NCBI GenBank assembly: GCA_003416985.1
Contig: QVIN01000002.1
Coordinates: 124,001-188,000, forward strand
DNA length: 64,000 nt
Source of the DNA: Duganella sp. BJB480
GTDB lineage: Bacteria; Pseudomonadota; Gammaproteobacteria; Burkholderiales; Burkholderiaceae_D
Reading direction: 5' to 3'
Positions 12,601 to 21,274 of this stretch are shown one piece after another (the stretch's first letter is position 1; each line of letters opens with the position of its first letter). The translations under genes and the position numbers were made by a program. Under the pieces are notes generated by a model, which was not told where the DNA came from, did no database searches, and saw only the letters and a program-made list of their open reading frames with translations.

Positions 12601-13768
12601 CGGCCACGACGTCGGCGACCGCCTGCTGCAGGCCGTGGCCCAGCGCGTGCGCCAGACCGTGCGCGCCGACGACGCCGTGGCGCGCCTGGGCGGCGACGAA
12701 TTCACCGTCGTGCTCAACGAGCTCGACAGCCCGGCCGCGGCCGCCACCGCCGCCCACAACATCGTGCGCGTGCTGTCGGCGCCGTTCCCGATCGACGGCC
12801 ACGACATCTTCGTCACGGCCAGCGTCGGCATCGCCATGTACCCGCACGACGGCGGCGACGTCGCCACCCTGGTCAAGCACGCCGACAGCGCCATGTACCG
12901 CGCCAAGCGCACCAACACCGGCTTCCAGTTCTACGAGGCGTCGATGGAGCATTCGATCTCCGAGCACGTGCGCCTGGAGAGCGACCTGCGCCGCGCCATG
13001 GAACAGCAGCACCAGCTGGAGGTGTACTACCAGCCGCAGGCCAGCCTGTGCAGCGGCAAGATCATCGGCATGGAGGCGCTGGTGCGCTGGCGCCATCCGA
13101 CCCGCGGCATGATACCGCCGGTGGACTTCATCCCGCTGGCCGAGGAAACCGGCCTGATCAATCCGCTGGGCGACTGGGTGCTGCGCACCGCCTGCGCGCA
13201 GCTGCAGCAGTTCCTGGCGGCCGGCCTGCCGCCGATGCGGGTGGCGGTCAACCTGTCGGTGCGCCAGCTGCTGCAGAAGGACTTCGCCGCCTCGGTCGAG
13301 GCGGTGCTGGCCGACACCGGCCTGCCGCCGCAGCTGCTGGAGCTGGAGATCACCGAGAGCACGCTGATGGAGAACGCCCAGGACACGCTGGCCGCGCTGC
13401 ACCGCCTGCACTCGCTGGGCGTGCGTCTGTCGATCGACGACTTCGGCACCGGCTACTCGTCGCTGTCCTACCTCAAGCGCTTCCCAGTCGACATCATCAA
13501 GATCGACCGCTCCTTCGTGCGCGACGTGCCGCAGGACGCCGACGACGCTGCCATCATCAGCGCCATCATCGCGCTGGCCCACAGCCTGCGCCTGGAGGTG
13601 GTGGCCGAGGGCGTGGAGACCGCGGCCCAGCTGCAGTTCCTCAAGGGCCGCGAATGCGACCTGATGCAGGGCTTCCACCTCAGCCCGGCGGTGCCGGCCG
13701 AACAGTTCGCCGAACTGGTGCGCCGACATGTGGACACGGCTACAACAGTTGCGGCGAAGATCTGCTAA
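9632..13768 (+). CDS. CHASE8-HAMP hybrid histidine kinase with REC, HPt, REC, GGDEF and EAL domains
   Basis: A 1378-aa inner-membrane protein joining a phosphorelay to c-di-GMP turnover. Order: TM1 (about 15-35), CHASE8-like periplasmic domain (about 38-165), TM2 (about 172-200), HAMP, HisKA with SHEVRTPLN (His281), HATPase_c, REC (Asp587), HPt (His739 in AHALKGSSGN), a second REC (Asp859 in VILMDAMMP), GGDEF (intact at 1020-1024, with an RADD inhibitory site nine residues upstream), then EAL (1148-1150, with ELEITES and DDFGTGYSS). Every catalytic motif looks intact, so it could both make and degrade c-di-GMP, switched by its own relay. It is coupled to the upstream binding-protein gene by a one-base overlap and followed by a TonB receptor. 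Confidence 0.93.
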   Translation: MISIVRNFLRNTGFQRQLTVIVSGAILGLAVFSALMNSWEANARMRDYFIGQGQRIADNLARQSTLALLFHSAENAREVVNSTLSFPDVAALQIMDAKGKVLLSRVVAGAKLDVANLGQPVSAHAGLVGETSDGWLFTAPVYGGQSEASPFELQEHQQQLLGYVHVQIAKSTLKRLTWSLLLGNLALTLSFAVVLLVLGRLLTRHMINPLNALSTLMRRAEAGESGMRAAPAGPRDLIEMAHAFNQMMNVLEQREAELKDSRDAAVNMAQMKAQFAATVSHEVRTPLNGVVGMLDMLKETRLTPRQQEFVDVAWNSSRTLIALINNILDFSKMEAGKLKLEETEFCLGTLLSEVLELVARPAQQKGVALNWTVAPDVPARIAGDSLRLRQILINLVGNAVKFTDHGEVAVDVALAPGAAFGLRFEVRDTGIGMSEEVRRHLFEAYVQPDPSTTRRYGGTGLGLAICKQLVELLGGEIGVDSVTGAGTTFRFTIACRAAQQQVAAPPLPMRPPVAIAAAPLPSPSPTLSPVPMPERQFRVLVAEDNRTNQMVAAGMLAMNGCVCEFAADGVEAVRAAQRERFDLILMDCSMPEMDGYEATAHIRLAELAMGRRTPLVAMTANTQAGDAEKCLAAGMDDYLAKPITLVELRHKLEKWLPHGGPLAAPLQPPPAAYANAGAGRSYGGPCPVDPAVFDKLREVLGDTLPHAVTPYLEDTPACLDELEQAVLAGDMATARARAHALKGSSGNFGAETLAQLAQQAEHFAAERQPEQIEPLLAPLRAHYEALAAFLHAEISDAAPQQAQAADDRPQVLVVDDDRSTRSTLRHTLQRDGFHVEEAADGAAALAMLARFQPDVILMDAMMPVMDGFTACARMQELPNAGAVPVLMITALQDNSSVERAFAAGASDYIPKPIHYAVLSQRVRRIIEANRAEKRIRHLAYNDVLTNLPNRTLFFELLAASIDQARVAADGSQVAVLFMDLDRFKYVNDNLGHDVGDRLLQAVAQRVRQTVRADDAVARLGGDEFTVVLNELDSPAAAATAAHNIVRVLSAPFPIDGHDIFVTASVGIAMYPHDGGDVATLVKHADSAMYRAKRTNTGFQFYEASMEHSISEHVRLESDLRRAMEQQHQLEVYYQPQASLCSGKIIGMEALVRWRHPTRGMIPPVDFIPLAEETGLINPLGDWVLRTACAQLQQFLAAGLPPMRVAVNLSVRQLLQKDFAASVEAVLADTGLPPQLLELEITESTLMENAQDTLAALHRLHSLGVRLSIDDFGTGYSSLSYLKRFPVDIIKIDRSFVRDVPQDADDAAIISAIIALAHSLRLEVVAEGVETAAQLQFLKGRECDLMQGFHLSPAVPAEQFAELVRRHVDTATTVAAKIC

Positions 13769-13827
13769 TTTTTACACATCGACAACAGCGGGCGCGCTAG
13801 AATCAAAAAAACGTCACAGGAGATAGC

Positions 13828-15948
13828 ATGTTGAAAGCGTTGAGCGCCCACCGGCTGTACAGGACCGCGGCACTCACCCTGCCGCTGCTGGCGATCCACG
13901 GCACGGTGCACGCCGATCCGGTCAGTGAAGAGGACGAACTGGCGCTGGTCTACGGCGCCAGCGACAGCGTCAGCATCGCCACCGGCAACCTGCAAACGCT
14001 GCGCCGCGCGCCGGCCGTGGCCACCGTCATCACGGCGGCCGACATCGCCGCCATGGGCGCCACCGATCTCGACCAGGTGCTCGAAAGCGTGCCCGGCGTG
14101 CACGTCAACCGCACGCCGAACAGCAACTCGCCGCTGTATGTGGTGCGCGGCATCGTCAGCGCCTACACGCCGCAGATCCTGATGCTGCAAAACGGCGTGC
14201 CCATCACCACCTCCTACGTCGGCAACAAGGGCAACATCTGGGCCGGCTACCCGGTCGAGCACATCGCCCGCATCGAGATCATCCGCGGCCCAGGCTCGGC
14301 GCTGTACGGCTCGGACGCCTACTCCGGCGTCATCAACATCATCACCAAGGGGCCGGGCGAAGTGCTGGGCACGGAAGTCGGCGCCCGCGCCGGCACCTTC
14401 CGCAGCTACGACGGCTGGGTGCAGCACGGCGGCAAGCTCGGCCCGGTCGAGGTCGCGGCCTACCTGCGCGTCGGCCAGACCGACGGCAACGACCGTATCG
14501 TCGAGGCCGACGCGCAAAGCCGCAACGACGCGCTGTTCAAGACCCACGCCAGCCTCGCGCCGGGCCGGCTCAACAACCAGTACAAAGCCATCGACGGCAA
14601 CCTGGACCTGATCTACGGCCAGTGGCGCGCCCGCCTCGGCTACAAGAAGCGCTACGACATGGGCACCGGCGCCGGCATCGCCTCGGCGCTGGATCCGCTG
14701 GGCCGCCAGCAGAGCGAACGCATCACCGGCACGCTGGCCTGGGCCGAGCCGCAGCTGACGCGCGACTGGGGCCTGGGCGCCAGCCTCAGCAGCCAGCAAT
14801 ACTCGCAGGAAGTCAGCGCCATCTACCAGCTGCTGCCGCCCGGCCTGACCTTCCCGACCGGCACCTTCCCCAACGGCATGCTGGGCGCGCCGGAAACGTA
14901 CGAGCGCAACTACCGCCTGGCCGGCTACGCCGACTACAGCGGCTGGCGCGACCATCACGCCCGCATCGGCGCCGGCCACGACGACCTCGAGCTGTACCGG
15001 GCGAGCGAGTCGCGCAACTTCAACTACGCACCGAACGGCACGCCGATCCCCCTGCCGGCCGTGATCGATGTGACCAACACCACGCCGTTCATGCGGCCGC
15101 AGCGGCGCAAGGTGGACTACCTGTACCTGCAGGACGAATGGAACTTCGCCACCGACTGGAACCTGACCGCAGGCATCCGCCACGACCATTACTCGGACTT
15201 CGGCGGCACCACCAATCCGCGCCTGGCGCTGGTGTGGGACGCCAGCTTCGACCTGACGGCCAAGCTGCTGTACGGGCGCGCCTTCCGCGCGCCGGCCTTC
15301 CTGGAAAGCTACGGCATCAGCAATCCGGTCGCGCTCGGCAATCCGAACCTCAAGCCGGAGCGCAACGCCACCACCGAGATGTCGTTCAACTGGCAGGCCC
15401 GCACCGACGCCACCGTCAACCTGACCTTCTACCGCTACGACATGAAGGACATCATCCGCACCGTGGTCAATCCGGTGCCGGGCACGGGCGCCACCTACGC
15501 CAACGCGGGCGACCAGCGCGGCCACGGCGTCGAGCTGGAATCGAACTGGAACGTGACACGCGACCTGCACCTGTCGGGCAACTACGCATGGCAGCGCTCG
15601 ACCGACCAGACCACCCACACCGACGCCGGCTACGCGCCGCGCCAGCACGCCTACGGGCGCGCCGACTGGGCCTACGCCAACGGCTACCAGGCCGGCGCGC
15701 AGCTGAACTGGGTGGCGGGCCGCGAGCGCGCCTTCGGCGACGCCCGTCCGGCCATCGCCGACTACACCACGGTGGACCTGACGCTGGCGACCCGCAACGG
15801 CCGCAACCAGTGGAACTTCGCGCTGGCGCTGCGCAACGCCTTCAACGCCGACGTGCGCGAGCCGAGCCCGGCGCCGGGCCTGACCCTGCCGCACGACCTG
15901 CCAATGGCGCCGCGCACCATCTCGCTGCAGGCTAGCTACAAGATGTAG
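13828..15948 (+). CDS. TonB-dependent outer-membrane receptor
   Basis: A 706-aa outer-membrane receptor. A signal peptide ends at about residue 29 (VHA), and a short DELALVYG-containing stretch precedes a plug domain (about 50-165) with VATVITAADIAAMGATDLDQVLE and EIIRGPGSALYGSDAYSGVINI. The barrel carries the IRHDHYSDFGGTTNPRLAL and GRAFRAPAFLE signatures and ends in an aromatic-containing strand. TonB receptors take up siderophores, haem, cobalamin or sugars; the substrate is not evident. A CAGGAG ribosome-binding site lies at 13817-13822. Only 59 bases separate it from the kinase/GGDEF/EAL gene, so I place it in the same functional unit: outer-membrane uptake plus periplasmic sensing. Confidence 0.92.
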   Translation: MLKALSAHRLYRTAALTLPLLAIHGTVHADPVSEEDELALVYGASDSVSIATGNLQTLRRAPAVATVITAADIAAMGATDLDQVLESVPGVHVNRTPNSNSPLYVVRGIVSAYTPQILMLQNGVPITTSYVGNKGNIWAGYPVEHIARIEIIRGPGSALYGSDAYSGVINIITKGPGEVLGTEVGARAGTFRSYDGWVQHGGKLGPVEVAAYLRVGQTDGNDRIVEADAQSRNDALFKTHASLAPGRLNNQYKAIDGNLDLIYGQWRARLGYKKRYDMGTGAGIASALDPLGRQQSERITGTLAWAEPQLTRDWGLGASLSSQQYSQEVSAIYQLLPPGLTFPTGTFPNGMLGAPETYERNYRLAGYADYSGWRDHHARIGAGHDDLELYRASESRNFNYAPNGTPIPLPAVIDVTNTTPFMRPQRRKVDYLYLQDEWNFATDWNLTAGIRHDHYSDFGGTTNPRLALVWDASFDLTAKLLYGRAFRAPAFLESYGISNPVALGNPNLKPERNATTEMSFNWQARTDATVNLTFYRYDMKDIIRTVVNPVPGTGATYANAGDQRGHGVELESNWNVTRDLHLSGNYAWQRSTDQTTHTDAGYAPRQHAYGRADWAYANGYQAGAQLNWVAGRERAFGDARPAIADYTTVDLTLATRNGRNQWNFALALRNAFNADVREPSPAPGLTLPHDLPMAPRTISLQASYKM

Positions 15949-15953
15949 ATGGC

Positions 15954-16823
15954 TTAAGATTCGGCCAGCAGGTCGGCATAACGGCGCGCGAAAGTGTGTA
16001 CGTCGCCCGGCCAGCGGGCCGACAGGTAGTTCCCACCGCGCACCACCCAGGCGGCGCGGTCGTCGCCGGCACGGTCGCGCACCAGGCCGCCCGTCTTGCG
16101 GAAGTAGTCCGGCGCGCCGGACGGCACGTCGATGAAGTCGGCGGGCGATGCCAGCGCGCGCTTCACTTCCTGCTCCACGCTCCAGTAGCCCGCAGGTTCG
16201 CCCTTGCTTTCGCCGTAGGTGCGGTAATAGCCTGGATCCCAGAAGCGCGCGAGGAAGCGCGTCAGATCCCAGGCGCTGCGCTCCAGCTTCCAGGTCAGCG
16301 CCGTGGTCTTGCGGCCGTACAGCACCGAGCGCTGCGTGCGCGGCGACACCGAACGCGCAGCCAGCAGCACGCCGTGGCAGATCGCGGCCACCGGCTTGTC
16401 GCTATCAAAGAAGTCCGCCACCACTGCCTGCAAGACCTTGTCCTCCAGATACGGGCGCATGCCCTTGGCGTGGCCGCCCGGCAGCAGCAAGGCGTCGTAC
16501 TGCGCCGCGTTCAGGTCTTGAAAGCGCTTGGGCTGCAGGAAGGCTGGATCGTACTCCAGCGCGGCGTAAGCCTGGCGGCCATGATGATCGGCCCTCAGCA
16601 TCAAGCCGAACAGCCGCAGCTTGCGCAGGCCGGGCAGCCAGCCCCACGGGTCGAGTCCCTCGCCGCTGAGCATCATCGGATCGGCGTGGCCGCGGGTGCC
16701 ATCGACTGTGGCGAACTCGATGCGGTGGCCGGCATCGCGCAGGATGCGCCAGCTCAACGCGACTTCGGTCGGGTCGAAGTCGCGCAGTGGAACCGGAATG
16801 AGGATGCGGCGGGAGTTGGTCAT
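15954..16823 (-). CDS. DJ-1/PfpI (class I glutamine amidotransferase-like) protein
   Basis: A 289-aa protein of the DJ-1/PfpI superfamily. It begins RRILIPVPLRDFDPTEVALSW and has the PGGHAKGMRPYLED motif and the nucleophile elbow AICHGVLLAARS, whose Cys is the expected catalytic residue. Members act as glyoxalase III or deglycase-like enzymes, chaperones or amidases; I cannot choose among them. I chose the ATG at 16823 because the longer open frame upstream is arginine-rich and overlaps no recognisable sequence. It lies 61 bases downstream of the chemoreceptor on the same strand and converges with the TonB receptor. Confidence 0.85.
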   Translation of the reverse strand: MTNSRRILIPVPLRDFDPTEVALSWRILRDAGHRIEFATVDGTRGHADPMMLSGEGLDPWGWLPGLRKLRLFGLMLRADHHGRQAYAALEYDPAFLQPKRFQDLNAAQYDALLLPGGHAKGMRPYLEDKVLQAVVADFFDSDKPVAAICHGVLLAARSVSPRTQRSVLYGRKTTALTWKLERSAWDLTRFLARFWDPGYYRTYGESKGEPAGYWSVEQEVKRALASPADFIDVPSGAPDYFRKTGGLVRDRAGDDRAAWVVRGGNYLSARWPGDVHTFARRYADLLAES

Positions 16824-16884
16824 GGCATGAACGCGTGGTCGGCACGCATACATTCTACAGCCATCACGGCGCCGGTTTGACCTG

Positions 16885-18528
16885 TCAGGCCGCGCGGCGC
16901 AACGGGGCCGCTGCCGGAGCGGGCAAGGCGCTGCGCGGCGCGACGGCAGGCAGCTGGTGTACGCGCTGCTTGCTCCAACCACCGCCATCGATCTTGAACG
17001 AACCCACCAGCTGCGCCAGTTCGCGCGCCTGGTCCTGCATCGCATCGGCCGCCGCTGCGGCCTCCTCGACCAGCGCGGCGTTCTGCTGGGTGACGCCGTC
17101 CATGTCGCCGATGGCGGCGTTGACCTGTTCGATGCCGTGCTCCTGCTCGGCGCTGGCCGCGCTGATGGCCGCCATGATGCCGGTCACCTTCTCCACGCTC
17201 AGCACGATCTCCGCCATCGTCGCGCCGGCCGTCTGCGCCAGCTCGCTGCCGCTGGCGATGCGCTCGGCCGACTCGTTGATCAACTGCTTGATCTCCTTGG
17301 CCGCGCTGGCCGAGCGCTGCGCCAGGTTGCGCACCTCCGACGCCACCACGGCGAAACCACGTCCCTGCTCGCCGGCGCGCGCCGCCTCCACCGCCGCGTT
17401 CAGCGCCAGGATATTGGTCTGGAAGGCGATGCCATCGATCACGCTGGTGATGTCGACGATCTTGTGCGCGTACTCGTTGATGCTGGCCATGGTCCGCACC
17501 ACCTCCGACACCACCGCCCCACCCTTGCCCGCCACCTCCGACGCCGACTCCGCCAGACGATTGGCCTGGCGCGCGTTGCCGCTGTTCTGCCTGACCGCCT
17601 CCGTCAGCTCCACCATCGCCGACGCCGTCTCCTCCAGCGCGCCGGCCTGATGCTCGGTGCGGCGCGACAAATCCATATTGCCGTTGGCGATCTCGCGCGA
17701 GGCCGCGTCGATGGCCACCGCGCCGTCGCGCACGCGGCCGACGGTTTCGGCCAGGCGGCCGGTCATGTGGCTGAGCGCATCGAACAACTGGCCCATCTCG
17801 TCGCTGCGCCCGTGCTGGATGGCCACGTGCAGTTCGCCCGCCGCCACCTGTCCGGCCAACGCCACCGCGCGCCGCAGCGGCAGGACGATGCTGCGGGTCA
17901 GCGCCAGCGCCAGCACCACGCCCAGCGCCAGCGTCGCCAGCCCCATCGCGGCCAGCAGCGCACGGCTGCCCTGGAACTGGCTGGCCGATTGCGCAGCCAG
18001 CGCTTTGGCCTGCTGCGTTTGATACGCCAGAAGCTTGTCCAGCGCGCCGGTGTAGCCCCCGAACACCACCGCCATCTTGTTGTCCAGCAGATCGCCGACT
18101 TCCTGCGTGCGGCCGCCATCCTTCAACTTGAACAGTTCCGCGCGCAGCGCCAGATAGGCGCTCTTGCGGGCGGCGACGGCGCGCAACAGTTCCGCTTCCG
18201 CGCCCTGCGCCGGCATCGCCGCCAGCCTGGCCTCCATCGCGGTGGCCAGCTTTTCGCCGGCGGTCAGCTGGGCCTGGAAGATGTCGCCCACTTCCAGGCT
18301 GTCGCTGCGCGCGATGGAGGTGGCGCGCAGCCCGTTCAGCTCGACGATGCCCAGCAGCTCGGAGGTGAGCTGCTGCTTGGCCAGCTTTTCGTCGACCAGG
18401 TTGGAGGTGGTGTCGTTGGCCGTCTGCAAGCGCCACAGGGCCACCGCCGACATGCACGCCATCAAAAACAACAGCGCGGCGAACGAGGCCATCACGCGTA
18501 CACCGGTATTCAGCTTAGGAATTTTCAT
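16885..18528 (-). CDS. Methyl-accepting chemotaxis protein
   Basis: A 547-aa chemoreceptor. TM1 is at about residues 11-32, a four-helix-bundle periplasmic sensor domain (4HB_MCP type, [18 protein letters not shown]) at about 35-185 and TM2 at about 188-210. HAMP follows, then a long cytoplasmic signalling domain with the highly conserved hairpin [20 protein letters not shown] and [23 protein letters not shown]. The C-terminus is alanine- and proline-rich and lacks the NWETF-type tail that docks CheR/CheB, so adaptation must use another route. The ligand is unknown. No che genes are in the window. Confidence 0.94.
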   Translation of the reverse strand: MKIPKLNTGVRVMASFAALLFLMACMSAVALWRLQTANDTTSNLVDEKLAKQQLTSELLGIVELNGLRATSIARSDSLEVGDIFQAQLTAGEKLATAMEARLAAMPAQGAEAELLRAVAARKSAYLALRAELFKLKDGGRTQEVGDLLDNKMAVVFGGYTGALDKLLAYQTQQAKALAAQSASQFQGSRALLAAMGLATLALGVVLALALTRSIVLPLRRAVALAGQVAAGELHVAIQHGRSDEMGQLFDALSHMTGRLAETVGRVRDGAVAIDAASREIANGNMDLSRRTEHQAGALEETASAMVELTEAVRQNSGNARQANRLAESASEVAGKGGAVVSEVVRTMASINEYAHKIVDITSVIDGIAFQTNILALNAAVEAARAGEQGRGFAVVASEVRNLAQRSASAAKEIKQLINESAERIASGSELAQTAGATMAEIVLSVEKVTGIMAAISAASAEQEHGIEQVNAAIGDMDGVTQQNAALVEEAAAAADAMQDQARELAQLVGSFKIDGGGWSKQRVHQLPAVAPRSALPAPAAAPLRRAA

Positions 18529-18706
18529 GACTTTTCAATAAAAGAAGTGCGTTTCGATCAAGATGGCGCCAGTATGCCCGGCAAATATGACGCCGTTATT
18601 ACCGTACAGCAATCTTTTCGCATATGTTTATTACGAAACAAAAGGTATTTTTCGAGAGCAACTTTTCGAACGACTCGTATATACTGGTTCCTCATACACG
18701 CCTCCC

Positions 18707-18973
18707 ATGAAAACCGTGAGCACACACCCTATCGCCGAAGCCGAATTGCTGAAATCCGAACAAGACGCCGTGCTCGCGCTGAGCAAGCTGTTGCACATCT
18801 GGTACAACGAGGCCGGATTGCACGGCATGCTGCGCTCGCTCGACGCCACGCTGGCGCAGTGCCACGCCATCCGCGAGGAATTCGCCGCCGAGGGCGAGCT
18901 GCAGCGCCTCGACGCCGAACGCGGCGCCATCAGCCAGCACCTGGGCTTCATGCTGTCCTTGTGCGCAGACTGA
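18707..18973 (+). CDS. Small hypothetical protein (88 aa)
   Basis: An 88-aa, mainly helical, soluble protein with no signal peptide, beginning MKTVSTHPIAEAELLKSEQDAVLALSKLL if the ATG at 18707 is used; the frame is open further upstream to 18563. I do not recognise a family. The sequence is amphipathic and Leu/Ala/Glu rich, as in small helical adaptor proteins. It lies 92 bases before the siaA-like gene on the same strand and is divergent from the chemoreceptor, so it may be co-expressed with the Sia module, but that is only positional. Confidence 0.55.
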   Translation: MKTVSTHPIAEAELLKSEQDAVLALSKLLHIWYNEAGLHGMLRSLDATLAQCHAIREEFAAEGELQRLDAERGAISQHLGFMLSLCAD

Positions 18974-19065
18974 TAACACTCTTTTCTTTTGGTTAAGATG
19001 TAATAGCCCGGTAACAATTTCCCACTAGCATTACGGGCACTGAAGTCAACCAAAGGTTACAGCCC

Positions 19066-20301
19066 GTGGAGTTCAACGCCTCTCGTTTGCACCTGCCCCG
19101 TTTCCGCCTGTCCGTCGCCGCCGACCTGTGCGTCGAGACCGTCTCGGTGCCGTCCGACACCAGCAATTTCGGCGTGCTGGAGCTGTTCACCGAACGCCGC
19201 GACCTGATGAGCTTGCCCGTGATCGAGGGCGACCGCCCTATCGGCCTGATCAGCCGCAACATCTTCATGTCGCAGATGTCCAAGCCCTTCTATCACGAGC
19301 TGTACGGCAAGAAGAGCTGCATCGCCTTCATGGACAAGGAGCCGCTGATCGTCGACGCCGCCATGAGCATCGAGGCGCTGACCTTCCGCGCGGTCGAATC
19401 GGGCGAGAAGGCGCTGGCGGACGGCTTCATCGTCACCCGCGACGGCGGCCTGGCCGGCGTCGGCTTCGGCCTGCAGCTGATGAACGTGGTGGCCAATATG
19501 CAGGCCGAGAAGAACCGCCAGATCATGCACAGCATCGACTACGCCAGCGTGATCCAGCGCTCGCTGCTGCGCCCCTCCGACCTGGCGCTGCGCGAGGCGT
19601 TGACGGACGCCCACCTGGAATGGCAGCCGCGTGACGTCGTCGGCGGCGACTTCTACCACTTCGCGCGCTACCCGGACGGCTGGTTCGCCGCCATCGCCGA
19701 CTGCACCGGCCACGGCGTGCCGGGCGCGTTCATGACGCTGATCTCCTCGTCGACGCTGGCGCAGGCCTTGCAGCAACTGGGTCCGCGCGACCCGGCCGCG
19801 CTGATCGCCGAGGTCAATCGCGGCGTCAAGAGCATGCTGGGACAGGTCGACGAGCGCCACGGCCTGCACGGCGCGCCCGCCTCCAACGACGGCATGGACG
19901 CCGCCTTCCTGTGGTTCGACAACGCCAGCCGCCAGCTGCACTTTGCCGGCGCCAAGCTGCCGCTGTTCCAGCTCGATCCCGACCAGCAGGCGGTGCAGAC
20001 GGTGGACGGCGACCGCATGGGCGTGGGCTACGTCGACACGCCGCTCGACTACGCGTGGACCAACAAGACCATCGCCATCCCGGAACGCAGCCTGTTGTTC
20101 CTGACCACCGACGGCTTGATCGACCAGATCGGCGGCGCCAAGGACATCGCCTACGGCAAGCGCCGCATGCGCGACGTGCTGCTGGCCCAGCGCGGCGCCG
20201 GCGCGCGCGACGTCAGCGACGCCATGCTGGCCGACTACCAGGCGTGGCAAGGCGAACAGCCGCGCCGCGACGACCTGACCTTTTTCTGTTTCCGCCCATA
20301 G
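19066..20301 (+). CDS. siaA: SiaA-like PP2C/SpoIIE-type protein phosphatase with CBS-like input domain
   Basis: A 411-aa phosphatase starting with GTG at 19066. The C-terminal half (about 170-410) is a SpoIIE/PP2C domain with DVVGGDFYHF, FAAIADCTGHGVPGAFMT and TTDGLIDQIGG, supplying the metal-binding Asp residues. In Pseudomonas aeruginosa SiaA dephosphorylates SiaC so that SiaC can activate SiaD. Unlike that membrane protein, this one has no TM segment; residues about 15-145 resemble a CBS pair (LPVIEGDRPIGLISR and GFIVTRDGGLAGVGFG). The input therefore appears cytosolic, possibly a nucleotide. The gene order siaA-siaB-siaC-siaD supports the assignment. The function is by homology and context. 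Confidence 0.85.
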   Translation: MEFNASRLHLPRFRLSVAADLCVETVSVPSDTSNFGVLELFTERRDLMSLPVIEGDRPIGLISRNIFMSQMSKPFYHELYGKKSCIAFMDKEPLIVDAAMSIEALTFRAVESGEKALADGFIVTRDGGLAGVGFGLQLMNVVANMQAEKNRQIMHSIDYASVIQRSLLRPSDLALREALTDAHLEWQPRDVVGGDFYHFARYPDGWFAAIADCTGHGVPGAFMTLISSSTLAQALQQLGPRDPAALIAEVNRGVKSMLGQVDERHGLHGAPASNDGMDAAFLWFDNASRQLHFAGAKLPLFQLDPDQQAVQTVDGDRMGVGYVDTPLDYAWTNKTIAIPERSLLFLTTDGLIDQIGGAKDIAYGKRRMRDVLLAQRGAGARDVSDAMLADYQAWQGEQPRRDDLTFFCFRP

Positions 20302-20312
20302 GAGCGCCGATT

Positions 20313-20870
20313 TTGCTGTACGAAGAATTCAACGATTTCTGGGACGTGGCCCGCAAGCGCCACATCATCTTCTTCTACGTGGGCTATTTCTCGCAGCACG
20401 TGGTGGCCGCCATCTCCGAGACCATCAAGGCGCGGCTGGACACGGCCGGCGCGGCGGGGCCGACGCGGCGGCGCATCTTCTCGTCCTTCGTCGAAATGTC
20501 GCAGAACATCATGCACTACTCGTCGGACACGCTCACGCCGCACGAACAAAGCGACAACCAGATGCGGCGCGGCTCCTTCTGCATCGGCATGAAGGACGAC
20601 AGCTTCTTCCTGCTGTGCGCCAATCCGGTCGACAGCGCCAACGTGGAGCGCATCCGCAGCCGCCTGGAGCCGCTGCACACGATGACGATGGAGGAGATCA
20701 AGTCCGCCTACAAGAAGGCGCTGCGCGACGAGACGCCGGCCGACAGCAAGGGCGCGGGCCTGGGCTTCCTGACCATGGCGCGCGACGCCAGCGAACCGCT
20801 GGAGTTCGAGTTCGTGCAGGAAGCGCACAACCCGGACACCACGGTGTTCTGCATCAAAGCGATAATTTAA
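20313..20870 (+). CDS. siaB: SiaB-like protein kinase
   Basis: A 185-aa cytosolic protein of the SiaB family, a small GHKL-related kinase that phosphorylates SiaC. It begins LLYEEFNDFWDVARKRHI and has FVEMSQNIMHYS, equivalent to the N-box helix of such kinases, and a glycine-containing SKGAGLGFLTMARDAS segment. No ATG fits this N-terminus; I use TTG at 20313, which has GGAG at 20301-20304 with eight bases of spacing. The gene starts 11 bases after siaA and is followed by siaC 17 bases later. Kinase versus phosphatase balance between SiaB and SiaA would set the SiaC state. Confidence 0.85.
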   Translation: MLYEEFNDFWDVARKRHIIFFYVGYFSQHVVAAISETIKARLDTAGAAGPTRRRIFSSFVEMSQNIMHYSSDTLTPHEQSDNQMRRGSFCIGMKDDSFFLLCANPVDSANVERIRSRLEPLHTMTMEEIKSAYKKALRDETPADSKGAGLGFLTMARDASEPLEFEFVQEAHNPDTTVFCIKAII

Positions 20871-20887
20871 AAAGTACTGGAACAGTC

Positions 20888-21274
20888 ATGGAACCACTCT
20901 ACATCAGCGCCTCGCCCACCTCGCCGGAAATCGACTTCCGCTTCGACCAGGACACCCTGTCGATCAAGGGCGAGTCCTACCCGGAAAACGCCGCAGCCTT
21001 CTACGGCCCGGTGATCGCGCGCGTGCAGGCCTACCTGGACGCCTGCGATGACGCCAGCATCACGGTCAACGTCTCGCTGGCCTACTTCAACAGCTCCAGC
21101 ACCAAGATGCTGTTCTCCTTCTTCGACGCGCTGAACAAGGCCGCGATGGACGGCAACCAGGTGCGCCTGAACTGGTACCACGACGAGGACGACGACACCA
21201 TCCTCGAATTCGGCCAGGAGCTGCAGGACGATTTCGGCGCGCTGGACTTCCACGACCACCCGGTGAGCAACTGA
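20888..21274 (+). CDS. siaC: SiaC-like (DUF1987) phospho-switch protein
   Basis: A 128-aa DUF1987 protein. In P. aeruginosa unphosphorylated SiaC binds and activates the diguanylate cyclase SiaD, and a single Thr is phosphorylated by SiaB. Here the matching segment is LAYFNSSSTKMLF, where Thr72 is the likely phosphosite by position; this needs an alignment. The N-terminus YISASPTSPEIDFRFDQDTLSIKGESYPEN is typical of the family. Its stop overlaps the start of siaD (TGATG at 21272-21276), so switch and target are made in a fixed ratio. Confidence 0.9.
   Translation: MEPLYISASPTSPEIDFRFDQDTLSIKGESYPENAAAFYGPVIARVQAYLDACDDASITVNVSLAYFNSSSTKMLFSFFDALNKAAMDGNQVRLNWYHDEDDDTILEFGQELQDDFGALDFHDHPVSN

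Noticed and set aside
10679..13729. 1016-residue open frame on the minus strand
   Set aside because: It lies fully inside the GGDEF/EAL kinase gene; its His/Val/Gly/Gln-rich composition is the usual antisense shadow in GC-rich DNA and it has no domain motif.
16820..18457. 545-residue frame parallel to the chemoreceptor
   Set aside because: Same strand, shifted frame; Gly/Arg-rich composition and no motif, while the other frame is an unmistakable chemoreceptor.
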